Assembly (NCBI GenBank): GCA_948552115.1
Contig: CAOWNX010000007.1
Coordinates: 1 to 14,888, forward strand
Length of the DNA stretch: 14,888 nucleotides
Direction: 5' to 3'
Source of the DNA: an uncultured Bacilli bacterium
GTDB taxonomy: Bacteria > Bacillota_I > Bacilli_A > RF39 > UBA660
Of the stretch, positions 1-7,246 are shown piece by piece; within the stretch, counting starts at the first letter, position 1, and each line of letters starts with the position of its first letter. Under the pieces are notes generated by a model, which worked only from the letters and a program-made list of their open reading frames with translations, had not been told where the DNA came from and did not search any database. Made by a program: the position numbers and the translations under genes.

Positions 1-1986
1 ATCTTTGGAGAGAAAATAGAAAAAGCAAAGAAACAAGAAGAGAAAAAAAGTAAACAAGAACCAACCAAGAAAGCCAAGATAGACAATTTCAAATATCATT
101 GGTTAAGTTATCAAGAAAGAGCAAGTAAAGAAGAGAAGATAGAACATATAAAAGGATTGAGCACGTTAAAAAGAAACTCAATCTATGGAATAGAATTAAG
201 CGAAGAAGAACTACAAGGATTAAAAGCGGAACTACTAAAAGAAGGAAGTAAAGGGTTAGAATTAAATGCAGAACAAATAAATGAATTAGTAGAAGAAACA
301 AGCAAAAAAAGTGAAGAGATTCAAGTAGAAGTACCACAGAACCAAGGCTCAAAAGAAGAAACAAAAGAAGAACAAATCCAAAAATATATAGAAGAACAAA
401 TAGAAGAATTATCAAAATTACCAGAAGAAGCAAGAGAAGAAGCCTTAAATAATTTAGAAGTTCAAATTGAAGGAATCACATTAACACAAGATGAAATAAA
501 TTCTATCAAACAAGCATTAAAAGTAGTTCTTCCACCAAAAGAAGTAGATATAGAAAAAGTTAGAAATCTATTTTCTGAAGCATCACGAAAAATAAATGAA
601 ATGAGTCATGAAGTAATACAAAGAGAACTTTCAAAAGCAATGCATTTGACTTATGAACAAAGTGACTTAAAAGAACAATTAACCGAAGAAGAATTTAAAG
701 AATACCAAAGTCGTTGGATTAATGCTTTGAAAGAAGCAAATGTCAAATATCATCTAGAAAACTATATTGAAATACATAAATTAGAAACATTATCAATAGA
801 AGAATTAGAACGTTATCAAATCGATGAAAACGAGTTATTAACATTAGGTTTAACCGAAGAAGAAATTCAATTGCTGAAAAGAAAAATTGAAAATAAAAAA
901 GAGCATTTACTTCAATTAAATAACAAGAAAATAGAAAAAATGAATGACTTATTTTCTGAAAACAGTAAAATCGAATTTTTAAGATATGGAAAACCTACCA
1001 AAGGTAGAATAAAAGGATATCAATTAATAAGTAGCATAGAAGGTAAAAGTTCAGAAATGTTTTTCACGAAAGAAGAAGTAATCAAGTTTTTAAAATCTCA
1101 TCCAGATTATTCCTTTGAAAAATACTTAATCTCCAGTGCATTCCATGATGACAAATTAGTAAATCAAGCAACCGTAAAACGAAGAAAAGTATCAAAAATT
1201 AGAAAACTATTATCCTTTGAAAAATTAGAAGAAATGAAAGAAAAGTGCCTTCAAGGAATCAAGAAAAAGAAAAAAGAAAGAAAACAAAACGAAAATATTG
1301 GAAAAAAAGGGCTATGGGGTAAATTATTTAACCGTGGAAAAGAAGGAGAAAATCAAAACCCACCAACGATAGAGAAAAAAGAAATCTATCAAAAAGCAAT
1401 AAGCTTATTAGGAGAAAATGTATCATACAAACAATTTAATCCAGCATATTTTGCATCCATAGAATTTCCAGAAAAATCTGCAAAAACTGCCCAAGAAGCA
1501 GAACAACTGATTCAAAGTGGAGTGGAACCAATTAATATTAAATTAAATTATATAGACTCAATGGGAGTTTTCAAATCAGTTACTTGTGCCATTGATGCAT
1601 CAATACCACAAATGAAGAAATTCGAACAAAAATTAAATGAAATTACAATTTCTAATTGTGAGAAAGTCTTAGGATATTTGAATCAAGATTTAAGCACAGA
1701 ATATGAAAATTTACTGGATATCGCAGGAGTAGTATTTATAGATAATAAATTATATCGTACGAAAGAAAACATCAAAGCAGCCCTAGATCGAAATTTAGTC
1801 CCAGTAAAAGTAGTAACATCTGAAAAAGAACAAGAAAACATAGTTCCAAAATATTATTCGGTTCAAGAATTTCTTGCAATGATAGAAAGAAGAAAAAAAC
1901 AACAACCATGGATACCAATGCCAAATCAAGAAGAGACTTTTAAAACTATACCAGAAGAAGATTTAGAACAAGGAAGGGGAAGATAA
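1..1986 (+). CDS. Large charged coiled-coil protein, unknown function (5' partial)
   Basis: The frame is open from base 1 to the TAA at 1984-1986 (661 codons), so the N-terminus lies left of the window. A TTG at 157 is only the first possible start codon; there is no good ribosome site there and coding-like sequence continues upstream, and the first in-frame ATG is near 601, so an internal start is unlikely. I do not recognise the family. The first ~390 window residues are very rich in Glu, Lys, Gln and Leu with heptad-like spacing, suggesting long helices or coiled coil. A strongly basic stretch follows around residues 395-450 (1180-1350), including five consecutive Lys, then a less charged, possibly globular C-terminal part (residues ~455-630). 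No signal peptide or membrane segment is visible in the part present. The protein looks cytosolic, perhaps a scaffold or accessory protein, but this is a guess from composition. It ends at a hairpin terminator and is transcriptionally separate from lgt. Confidence 0.75.
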   Translation: MFGEKIEKAKKQEEKKSKQEPTKKAKIDNFKYHWLSYQERASKEEKIEHIKGLSTLKRNSIYGIELSEEELQGLKAELLKEGSKGLELNAEQINELVEETSKKSEEIQVEVPQNQGSKEETKEEQIQKYIEEQIEELSKLPEEAREEALNNLEVQIEGITLTQDEINSIKQALKVVLPPKEVDIEKVRNLFSEASRKINEMSHEVIQRELSKAMHLTYEQSDLKEQLTEEEFKEYQSRWINALKEANVKYHLENYIEIHKLETLSIEELERYQIDENELLTLGLTEEEIQLLKRKIENKKEHLLQLNNKKIEKMNDLFSENSKIEFLRYGKPTKGRIKGYQLISSIEGKSSEMFFTKEEVIKFLKSHPDYSFEKYLISSAFHDDKLVNQATVKRRKVSKIRKLLSFEKLEEMKEKCLQGIKKKKKERKQNENIGKKGLWGKLFNRGKEGENQNPPTIEKKEIYQKAISLLGENVSYKQFNPAYFASIEFPEKSAKTAQEAEQLIQSGVEPINIKLNYIDSMGVFKSVTCAIDASIPQMKKFEQKLNEITISNCEKVLGYLNQDLSTEYENLLDIAGVVFIDNKLYRTKENIKAALDRNLVPVKVVTSEKEQENIVPKYYSVQEFLAMIERRKKQQPWIPMPNQEETFKTIPEEDLEQGRGR

Positions 1987-2005
1987 ATTTCTCTTCTTTT
2001 TTTTT
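1976..2005 (+). terminator. Probable intrinsic terminator after the coiled-coil gene
   Basis: GAAGA (1979-1983) can pair with TCTTC (1992-1996), extendable by G-U pairs, and nine T follow (1997-2005). The stop codon 1984-1986 lies in the loop. The stem is weak but the T-run is long. Confidence 0.5.
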
Positions 2006-2016
2006 CGAATAAACAA

Positions 2017-2025
2017 TGGTATAAT
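2017..2025 (+). promoter_or_regulatory. Extended -10 promoter for lgt
   Basis: TGG-TATAAT (2017-2025) is a consensus -10 with the TGn extension. No good -35 is visible at 17 bases; only the terminator T-run lies there. The -10 is 25 bases before the lgt ATG, leaving a short leader with the ribosome site AGGAGG near 2037-2042. It probably drives lgt, the reductase gene and the following membrane protein gene. Confidence 0.65.
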
Positions 2026-2050
2026 AAAAATATAGTAGGAGGACAAACTT

Positions 2051-2863
2051 ATGAATCCAGTAATGTTTTCGATTGGAAACTTTGACATCAAATGGTACTC
2101 AGTACTAATACTACTTGGAGTAATTGCAGGATATATATTACTTCAAAAAGAAGCAAAACGTCATAACTATCCAAGTGATTTTGTTTTTAATTTATTTTTT
2201 TGGACATTGATTGCAGGCTTTATTGGGGCACGCATTTACTATGTTATTTTTAATTGGTCGCTGTATCAAGCAGATCCTTTATCAATTTTTAAAATATGGG
2301 AAGGTGGTTTAGCAATACATGGAGGAATTATCTTAGGGTTCTTTACCATGGCGCTATATTGCAAAAAATATCAAGTAAACACTTTTAAAATGACGGACAT
2401 GGCATCAATATCAGTATTACTAGCTCAAGCCATTGGAAGATGGGGAAATTTTTTTAATGGTGAAGCTCATGGAATAGAAACAACAGCTGCAATTCTTCAA
2501 GGATATCATATTCCAACGTTTATTGTAGAAGGAATGTATATCAATGGTCACTACTACCATCCAACCTTTTTATATGAATCATTATGGTGTTTAATTGGAG
2601 TAATCATTTTACTCATTGTAAGACATTACAAATACTTAAAAGTCGGCCAACTCACCTGTATTTATCTTATGTGGTATAGTTTTGGTAGATTCTTTATTGA
2701 AACATTACGAACCGATTCTTTAATGCTTGGAGGATTTCGTGTTGCACAAATCATATCCTTAATACTATTTGTAATTGGACTATTATGTTTCATGGTATTA
2801 AGTAGAAAAAGTAAATTTGAAGGGTTATACAGTGAAGAAAACCATGAATCAATCAGATTTTAG
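2051..2863 (+). CDS. lgt: Prolipoprotein diacylglyceryl transferase Lgt
   Basis: Integral membrane enzyme that transfers diacylglycerol from phosphatidylglycerol to the lipobox cysteine of prolipoproteins, the first step of lipoprotein maturation. The 270-residue length is normal for the family. Family motifs are in order: Lgt-like N-terminus with the first membrane helix (residues ~15-31), GGLAIHGG (85-92, containing the conserved His), the signature GRWGNFFNGEAHG (129-141, the conserved Arg, Asn and Glu region), HPTFLYESLW (170-179) and GRFFIETLRTD (212-222, the conserved Arg/Glu pair). About seven hydrophobic segments can be traced. The ATG at 2051 follows an AGGAGG site at normal distance. 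Its stop codon overlaps the AGGAGG of the next gene, so the two are probably co-transcribed and translationally linked. A functional Lgt implies that this cell makes lipoproteins and is a Gram-positive type with an active Sec pathway. Confidence 0.97.
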   Translation: MNPVMFSIGNFDIKWYSVLILLGVIAGYILLQKEAKRHNYPSDFVFNLFFWTLIAGFIGARIYYVIFNWSLYQADPLSIFKIWEGGLAIHGGIILGFFTMALYCKKYQVNTFKMTDMASISVLLAQAIGRWGNFFNGEAHGIETTAAILQGYHIPTFIVEGMYINGHYYHPTFLYESLWCLIGVIILLIVRHYKYLKVGQLTCIYLMWYSFGRFFIETLRTDSLMLGGFRVAQIISLILFVIGLLCFMVLSRKSKFEGLYSEENHESIRF

Positions 2864-2872
2864 GAGGTTAAA

Positions 2873-3763
2873 ATGAAATACGATGCAATTATTATTGGAA
2901 TGGGTGTAGCTGGGATTAGTGCCGGAGTTTATGCAGCTAGAAGTGGATGTAATGTCTTAATGCTTGAGAAAATGAGACCTGGTGGAATTATCAATACTAT
3001 TGATACCATCGAAAACTATCCTGGAATACCAAAAATTAGTGGCCCAGATTTTTCGTACCAATTATTTGAACAAATCACGCAATTAAATGTTCCCTACAAA
3101 ATGGAAGAAGTAATTGAAATTACAGTGGAAGGAGATATCAAAAAAGTAAAAACAAAAGAAAACACCTATCTTGCAACCAATGTTTTAATTGCTACGGGAA
3201 GAAGCCCAATTTTATTAGGACTTCCAAATGAAGAAAAATTAATTGGAAAAGGAATTAGTACTTGTGCCCTTTGTGATGGATATTTATATTCTGGAAAAGA
3301 AATTGCCGTCGTTGGTGGCGGAAATAGTGCGTTACAAGAAGCTTTATATTTAGCAAACATTGTAAAAAAAATATATTTAATTCATCGAAGAGACGAATTC
3401 CGTGGTGATAATGAATTAGTAGATAGAATCAAAAATACCCAAAATATAGAAATAATTTATAACTCCCAAGTTACAGAAATTAAAGAAGAAAATGAACATA
3501 TTAAAAGCATTATTTTAAATACAGAAAAAGAAATTCCAATTAGTGCCTTGTTTATATATATTGGTTATGCTCCAAAAACAGATTTTGCGAGCTCACTTGG
3601 AATTACTAACGAAGCAGGATACATTGAAGTTAATGAAAATTATGAAACAACAATTCCTGGTATATATGCTGCAGGAGATATCATAATAAAAAAAGTATAT
3701 CAAATCGTAACTGCTGCAGCCGAAGGAGCAAGTGCAGCAATTCGCTTTAGTCGGCGAAAGTAG
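2873..3763 (+). CDS. trxB: Thioredoxin reductase-like FAD/NAD(P)H disulfide oxidoreductase
   Basis: Low-molecular-weight thioredoxin reductase family: passes electrons from NADPH through FAD and a redox-active disulfide, normally to thioredoxin. The N-terminal FAD-binding GxGxxG is at residues 9-14, the redox pair is C131-A-L-C134 followed by DG, a second Rossmann motif GGGNSA is at 148-153, the NADPH 2'-phosphate motif HRRDEFR is at 171-177, and the C-terminal FAD motif GIYAAGD is present. At 296 residues it is slightly shorter than typical TrxB (~310-320). The active site reads CALC rather than the more common CATC, and the first glycine motif is GMGVAG rather than GGGPAG; the NADPH motif argues for a genuine TrxB or close relative rather than an NADH peroxidase component. 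It starts 9 bases after lgt with AGGAGG (2862-2867) and is followed 8 bases later by the next gene. The symbol is assigned from family membership; a paralogue with a different acceptor cannot be excluded. Confidence 0.87.
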   Translation: MKYDAIIIGMGVAGISAGVYAARSGCNVLMLEKMRPGGIINTIDTIENYPGIPKISGPDFSYQLFEQITQLNVPYKMEEVIEITVEGDIKKVKTKENTYLATNVLIATGRSPILLGLPNEEKLIGKGISTCALCDGYLYSGKEIAVVGGGNSALQEALYLANIVKKIYLIHRRDEFRGDNELVDRIKNTQNIEIIYNSQVTEIKEENEHIKSIILNTEKEIPISALFIYIGYAPKTDFASSLGITNEAGYIEVNENYETTIPGIYAAGDIIIKKVYQIVTAAAEGASAAIRFSRRK

Positions 3764-3771
3764 GTGAAAAA

Positions 3772-4314
3772 ATGTCACAAAAGCATTCAAAAACAACAAA
3801 AAATAAAAAGGCAAAAAAAGACAGCATTCCATCAAAAGAATCAATTCGCATCATTTTAGTAGGAATTTTAATATTAATTGCCATTTTTTTAGGAATTCAA
3901 AAAATAAATAAAGGTGCGAATAAAAAAGAAGAAAAAAGTGGTGGAGAAATAGCTGAAAAACGAATGGAAGAATTTTCTTTTCAAATTTCGGAAAATGCCA
4001 AAAAAGAAATTGTTTTAAACATCAAAAATGATTCCGAATCAACCAAAAATTATGATTTAGATATTACAAATATCAAAAATGACTTAAGTGACACCTCTTC
4101 ATTAAGTTATGAAATATTTTTAAACCAAGAACAAAAAGTATTTCAAGAAATTTTTCCAACAGAAGAAATGAAATTAATGGACGGAACAGAAGTAAAGCCA
4201 CATGAAAATTTAGAAATTAAATTCATTTTAACCTATCAACAAAATCAAATCGATATTGGAAAAAACATTTCTGCAAAATTAAGCATTAACGAAGCAAAAG
4301 AAATGGAAAACTAA
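3772..4314 (+). CDS. Membrane-anchored protein with a TasA/camelysin-like ectodomain (tentative)
   Basis: 180 residues: a Lys-rich cytoplasmic N-terminus (1-24), one membrane helix (~25-42, IRIILVGILILIAIFLGI), a charged linker, then an extracellular domain of ~120 residues rich in alternating hydrophobic residues, as expected for beta strands. There is no SipW-type GTYA(F)F motif and no lipobox, so it looks like a type II membrane-anchored protein. The ectodomain shows the same order of features as the C-terminal half of the next protein: a strand followed by N-x-S, a Tyr/Phe-x-Leu strand, an I-x-N turn, a conserved Pro, a [KN]FxLxY strand, and a final D-x-GK-x-ISA-x-x-x-I strand (ending IGKNISAKLSI here, MGKTISASIAI there). 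That pairing is my inference by eye. The start is set by AGGTGA (3762-3767), 4 bases before the ATG. It follows the reductase gene by 8 bases and is probably in the lgt operon. Function unknown. Confidence 0.75.
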   Translation: MSQKHSKTTKNKKAKKDSIPSKESIRIILVGILILIAIFLGIQKINKGANKKEEKSGGEIAEKRMEEFSFQISENAKKEIVLNIKNDSESTKNYDLDITNIKNDLSDTSSLSYEIFLNQEQKVFQEIFPTEEMKLMDGTEVKPHENLEIKFILTYQQNQIDIGKNISAKLSINEAKEMEN

Positions 4315-4343
4315 TTGACAAATGAAGAATAATTTAAGATAAT
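4315..4343 (+). promoter_or_regulatory. Sigma-A-type promoter for the SipW-dependent secreted protein gene
   Basis: Perfect -35 TTGACA (4315-4320), 17-base spacer, -10 GATAAT (4338-4343). The -35 starts immediately after the upstream stop codon TAA (4312-4314). Transcription would begin near 4350, giving a leader of about 16 bases that contains the ribosome site. Confidence 0.75.
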
Positions 4344-4354
4344 AAAAAGAGAAT

Positions 4355-4360
4355 AGGTGA
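4355..4360 (+). promoter_or_regulatory. Ribosome binding site AGGTGA that sets the start at 4366
   Basis: AGGTGA lies 5 bases before ATG 4366 and matches the UCACCU of the 16S 3' end. The GTG at 4357 is part of this site, so it is not a credible start codon although it is in frame. Confidence 0.8.
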
Positions 4361-4365
4361 ATAAT

Positions 4366-4917
4366 ATGAAACCACAAAAAGAGAAAGATAATACAAAAAA
4401 ATTAATTGCAATTTTTTCTATTTCCATAATTGTATTAATTGGTTTAGTAGTTGCTGGAACATATGCTTTTTTTACCAATAGCGTAATAGATCGAAGAGGA
4501 GACAATACAACGAATTTAATAACAGGAAGTGTGTCAGAATTTGGATTAAAAGATGGAACCATTACGGGAGACAATTTAATTCCAGGAGATACCGTTACAA
4601 AAAACTTTAGTTTATCAAATCGAAGTACAGGACCAGTTAATTTTAAATTATTATGGAAAGATATTACAAACTCATTTGTTAACAAACAAGATTTAATTAT
4701 TACATTAACACAAGATGGTAAAACACTTATTAGCGAAGCAGATAACAATACATTTCCATCTACAGCAAGTTCATCCGTATTAAAAGATAATTTAACCATA
4801 CCAACTGGAGCAACACAAAACTTTACATTAAAAATTACCTATCGCAATACTGAACAAGACCAATCAGGAGATATGGGAAAAACAATTAGTGCATCAATAG
4901 CCATTGAAGCAAGATAG
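4366..4917 (+). CDS. Secreted protein with SipW-type signal peptide, TasA/camelysin-like
   Basis: 183 residues from the ATG at 4366. The N-terminus is Lys-rich (1-12), followed by a hydrophobic segment (13-30) that ends in AGTYAFFTNS (30-39). This is the hallmark of SipW-dependent signal peptides, in which the ER-type signal peptidase cleaves near the GT(Y/W)AxF motif, as in TasA and camelysin. The mature part (~150 residues) has an early LITGSV element and alternating strands ending in GKTISASIAIEA, consistent with the beta-sandwich of TasA-like matrix or surface fibre proteins. It is shorter than B. subtilis TasA (~261). No sipW-like signal peptidase gene is present in the window. It has its own promoter, a proper leader and a terminator, so it is a single-gene unit. 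The neighbouring gene at 3772 may encode a membrane-held relative. A role in biofilm or cell-surface structure is inferred from the signal class only; the in-frame GTG at 4357 was rejected as start. Confidence 0.82.
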   Translation: MKPQKEKDNTKKLIAIFSISIIVLIGLVVAGTYAFFTNSVIDRRGDNTTNLITGSVSEFGLKDGTITGDNLIPGDTVTKNFSLSNRSTGPVNFKLLWKDITNSFVNKQDLIITLTQDGKTLISEADNNTFPSTASSSVLKDNLTIPTGATQNFTLKITYRNTEQDQSGDMGKTISASIAIEAR

Positions 4918-4935
4918 ACAATTCTATCTTTTTCT
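4911..4935 (+). terminator. Intrinsic terminator after the SipW-dependent protein gene
   Basis: Perfect 8-base stem AAGATAGA (4911-4918) / TCTATCTT (4923-4930) with a CAAT loop, followed by TTTCTTTT. The 5' arm covers the last codons and the TAG stop (4915-4917). AT-rich stem but well formed. Confidence 0.75.
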
Positions 4936-4962
4936 TTTCCAAACATTTTTAAGGAGGACTAT

Positions 4963-7083
4963 ATGGAAATTATAAAATCGCTTGCCAATAAAATGAACAT
5001 TAAACCAACACAAGTAGAAAGTGTATTAAAATTACTAGAGAGTGGATCTACCATTCCCTTCATAGCTCGATATCGAAAAGAAGTTACAGGAGCTTTGGAT
5101 GAAGAACAAATACGATTAATTGACATGGAATATCTTTATCTTTGTAATTTAGAAAAAAGAAAAGAAGATGTCATCCGTTTAATTGCAGAAAAAGATTTAT
5201 TAACTGAAGAATTAAAGCATGAAATAGAAGCTTGTGAAAAACTAAATGAAGTAGAAGATTTATATCGACCATTTAAAGAAAAGAAAAAAACCAAAGCAAG
5301 TGAAGCCATCAAAGCAGGATTAGAGCCACTAGCTAAAAAAATAATGAGCTTCCCTATGACAGGTTCAATAGAAAAATTAGCAAGTGGTTATAATATGGAA
5401 TCAGAAAAAGCCATAGAAGGTGCTGGATACATCATAAGTGAATGGTTTAGTGATAATGCATATTACCGAAAATGGATCCGTTTTTACATTTATAATAATG
5501 GGTTGATTACCAGTAAACTGAAAAAAAATGCGATAGATGAAAAAAAGACCTATGACATGTATTATGAATTTCAAGATCGAATCAAATACATTAAACATTA
5601 TCGTGTCTTAGCCTTAAATCGAGGAGAAAAAGAAAACATATTAAATGTAAGCTTAGATTATGAAAAAGAAAAAATCATCGAATATTTAGAAACAAAAATC
5701 ATCAAAAATCCAAATTCCTTTGTTGTATCAATTGTTCAAAATGCCATTGAAGATTCCTTAAAACGATTAATTCTACCAAGTATTGAGCGAGAAATTCGTT
5801 CTGATTTAACCGAAAAATCAGAGAATCTAGCCATAGAAACATTCAAAGAAAATTTAGAAAATTTATTAATTACCAAACCAATTAAAAATGCAGTAGTTCT
5901 AGGTTTTGACCCAGCATTTCGTACTGGTTGCAAATTAGCAGTATTAAATCCCTTTGGAGAAGTATTAGAAATCAGTACCATTTATCCACACGAACCAAAA
6001 AATGAAAAATTAAAAAGTTGTGAAATTCTAAGAAACTTAATTCAAAAATATCATGTAAATGTAATCGCAATTGGAAATGGAACTGCATCTAGAGAAAGTG
6101 AAACCTTTGTTGCCGAATCCATTAAAGGTCTTCCAGTAAAATACAATATAGTCAGTGAAGCAGGGGCAAGTGTTTATTCTGCCAGTAAACTAGCTATCAG
6201 TGAATTTCCAGATTTAACAGTAGAAAAAAGAAGTGCGATATCCATTGGACGACGCATTCAAGACCCACTTTCAGAGCTCGTTAAAATTGACCCCAAAAGT
6301 ATTGGTGTAGGAGAATACCAACACGATGTAAACCAAAAAAACTTAAATAATGCCTTAACCTTTACTGTTGAAAAAATAGTAAACGATATAGGAGTAAATA
6401 TTAATACAGCAAGTTCTAGCATATTAAAATACATCTCTGGATTAAACAAAAAAGCCATTGATAGCATTATGGAGTACAAGACAAAAACGCCATTTAAATC
6501 AAGAAAAGAAATTCAGAAACTAAAAGGTATTTCAGAAAAAATATTCGAACAATGTATCGGTTTTTTAAGAATACCAGATAGTGAAAATCCTTTAGATAGA
6601 ACAAAAATTCATCCAGAAAGTTATGAAATTGCTCAAAATTTATTAAAAGAATGTAACTTAAACCTAGCGGATATAGACCAAGATATTTTTAAAGAAACTC
6701 TAAGAAAAGTAGATATTGCCTCCATGTGCCAAAAATTAAATACTGATGAATATACATTAAAGGATATAATCGAAGAATTAATCCATCCAGGAATAGACCG
6801 TCGAGACGAACTAGATAATGTATTATTAAAAAGTGATATTTTAGAAATCAAAGACTTAAAAATAGGTATGGAACTGGAAGGAACAATTCGTAATGTCGTT
6901 TCCTTTGGAGCATTCGTGGATATTGGACTACACAACGATGGACTCATTCACATATCAAAATTAAGTAAAGAATTTGTGAATGACCCAAAAGAAATCGTTC
7001 ATGTTGTTCAAATCATAAAATGTTACGTTCTCGATATAGATTTAGAAAAAGAAAAAGTAAATCTATCCTTAATCAAAGAATAA
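4963..7083 (+). CDS. tex: Tex, S1-domain RNA-binding transcription accessory protein
   Basis: Full-length Tex (706 residues, usual ~710-780), a conserved nucleic-acid-binding protein related to eukaryotic Spt6 and linked to transcription and RNA handling. Domain order is canonical: helical Tex-N region with the FIARYRKEVTGALDEEQI signature (~33-50) and LYRPFKEKKKTKA (~104-116); a YqgF/RNase H-like domain starting at VVLGFDPAFRTGCKLAV (~310) with IGNGTASRESE (~370) and SEAGASVYSAS (~397); then GRRIQDPLSELVKIDPKSIG (~428-447); helix-hairpin-helix repeats (~485-535); and a C-terminal S1 RNA-binding domain (~630-705) with GTIRNVVSFGAFVDIG and DGLIHISKLS. The ATG at 4963 has a strong AAGGAGG site (4951-4957). 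No clear promoter is visible in the 45-base gap, which holds the upstream terminator, so expression may come by readthrough or from an unseen promoter. It ends at its own terminator. Confidence 0.97.
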   Translation: MEIIKSLANKMNIKPTQVESVLKLLESGSTIPFIARYRKEVTGALDEEQIRLIDMEYLYLCNLEKRKEDVIRLIAEKDLLTEELKHEIEACEKLNEVEDLYRPFKEKKKTKASEAIKAGLEPLAKKIMSFPMTGSIEKLASGYNMESEKAIEGAGYIISEWFSDNAYYRKWIRFYIYNNGLITSKLKKNAIDEKKTYDMYYEFQDRIKYIKHYRVLALNRGEKENILNVSLDYEKEKIIEYLETKIIKNPNSFVVSIVQNAIEDSLKRLILPSIEREIRSDLTEKSENLAIETFKENLENLLITKPIKNAVVLGFDPAFRTGCKLAVLNPFGEVLEISTIYPHEPKNEKLKSCEILRNLIQKYHVNVIAIGNGTASRESETFVAESIKGLPVKYNIVSEAGASVYSASKLAISEFPDLTVEKRSAISIGRRIQDPLSELVKIDPKSIGVGEYQHDVNQKNLNNALTFTVEKIVNDIGVNINTASSSILKYISGLNKKAIDSIMEYKTKTPFKSRKEIQKLKGISEKIFEQCIGFLRIPDSENPLDRTKIHPESYEIAQNLLKECNLNLADIDQDIFKETLRKVDIASMCQKLNTDEYTLKDIIEELIHPGIDRRDELDNVLLKSDILEIKDLKIGMELEGTIRNVVSFGAFVDIGLHNDGLIHISKLSKEFVNDPKEIVHVVQIIKCYVLDIDLEKEKVNLSLIKE

Positions 7084-7107
7084 AGTCAGGAAATGCCTGA
7101 TTTTTTT
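7084..7107 (+). terminator. Intrinsic terminator after tex
   Basis: Stem AGTCAGG (7084-7090, including one G-U pair) / CCTGATT (7096-7102), loop AAATG, followed by an unbroken T tract to 7107. It begins directly after the tex stop codon. Confidence 0.85.
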
Positions 7108-7117
7108 ATAGCCATTT

Positions 7118-7146
7118 TTTACAAAAAGAAAAGATTATGATAAAAT
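7118..7146 (+). promoter_or_regulatory. Sigma-A-type promoter upstream of asnB (distal)
   Basis: -35 TTTACA (7118-7123), 17-base spacer, extended -10 TGATAAAAT with core TAAAAT (7141-7146). Transcription would start near 7153, giving a leader of ~95 bases before asnB. Confidence 0.65.
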
Positions 7147-7215
7147 ATTAAAACATGAAAAGAATAAGAAAAGAAAAGACAAAAATTAGCTTTTCAAATA
7201 ATTACTCTCAATTTA

Positions 7216-7224
7216 TGATAAAAT
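7216..7224 (+). promoter_or_regulatory. Second, extended -10 promoter candidate for asnB (proximal)
   Basis: The string TATGATAAAAT occurs again here (core TAAAAT 7219-7224), identical to the distal -10 element, 22 bases before ATG 7247. No good -35 is visible, so it would rely on the TG extension. The duplication suggests two start points for asnB. Confidence 0.4.
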
Positions 7225-7235
7225 AAAAGAAAGCA

Positions 7236-7241
7236 AGGTGA
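7236..7241 (+). promoter_or_regulatory. Ribosome binding site AGGTGA that sets the asnB start at 7247
   Basis: AGGTGA is 5 bases before ATG 7247. The in-frame GTG at 7238 is inside this site and would put residues before the catalytic Cys, so it cannot be the start. Confidence 0.85.
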
Positions 7242-7246
7242 ATAAA

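Noticed and set aside
89..433. Minus-strand hydrophobic Leu-rich ORF of 114 residues
   Set aside because: It is the antisense shadow of the Lys/Glu-rich plus-strand frame; low-complexity Leu/Phe composition and no ribosome site.
4311..4799. Minus-strand ORF of 162 residues opposite the SipW-dependent gene
   Set aside because: The plus-strand gene has a promoter, ribosome site, signal peptide and terminator; the antisense frame has none of these and no family features.
7155..7226. A 23-codon ORF (MKRIRKEKTKISFSNNYSQF...) in the asnB leader with two adjacent Asn codons, as a possible attenuation peptide
   Set aside because: No ribosome site, no terminator/antiterminator hairpin after it, and two Asn codons are expected by chance in AT-rich sequence.
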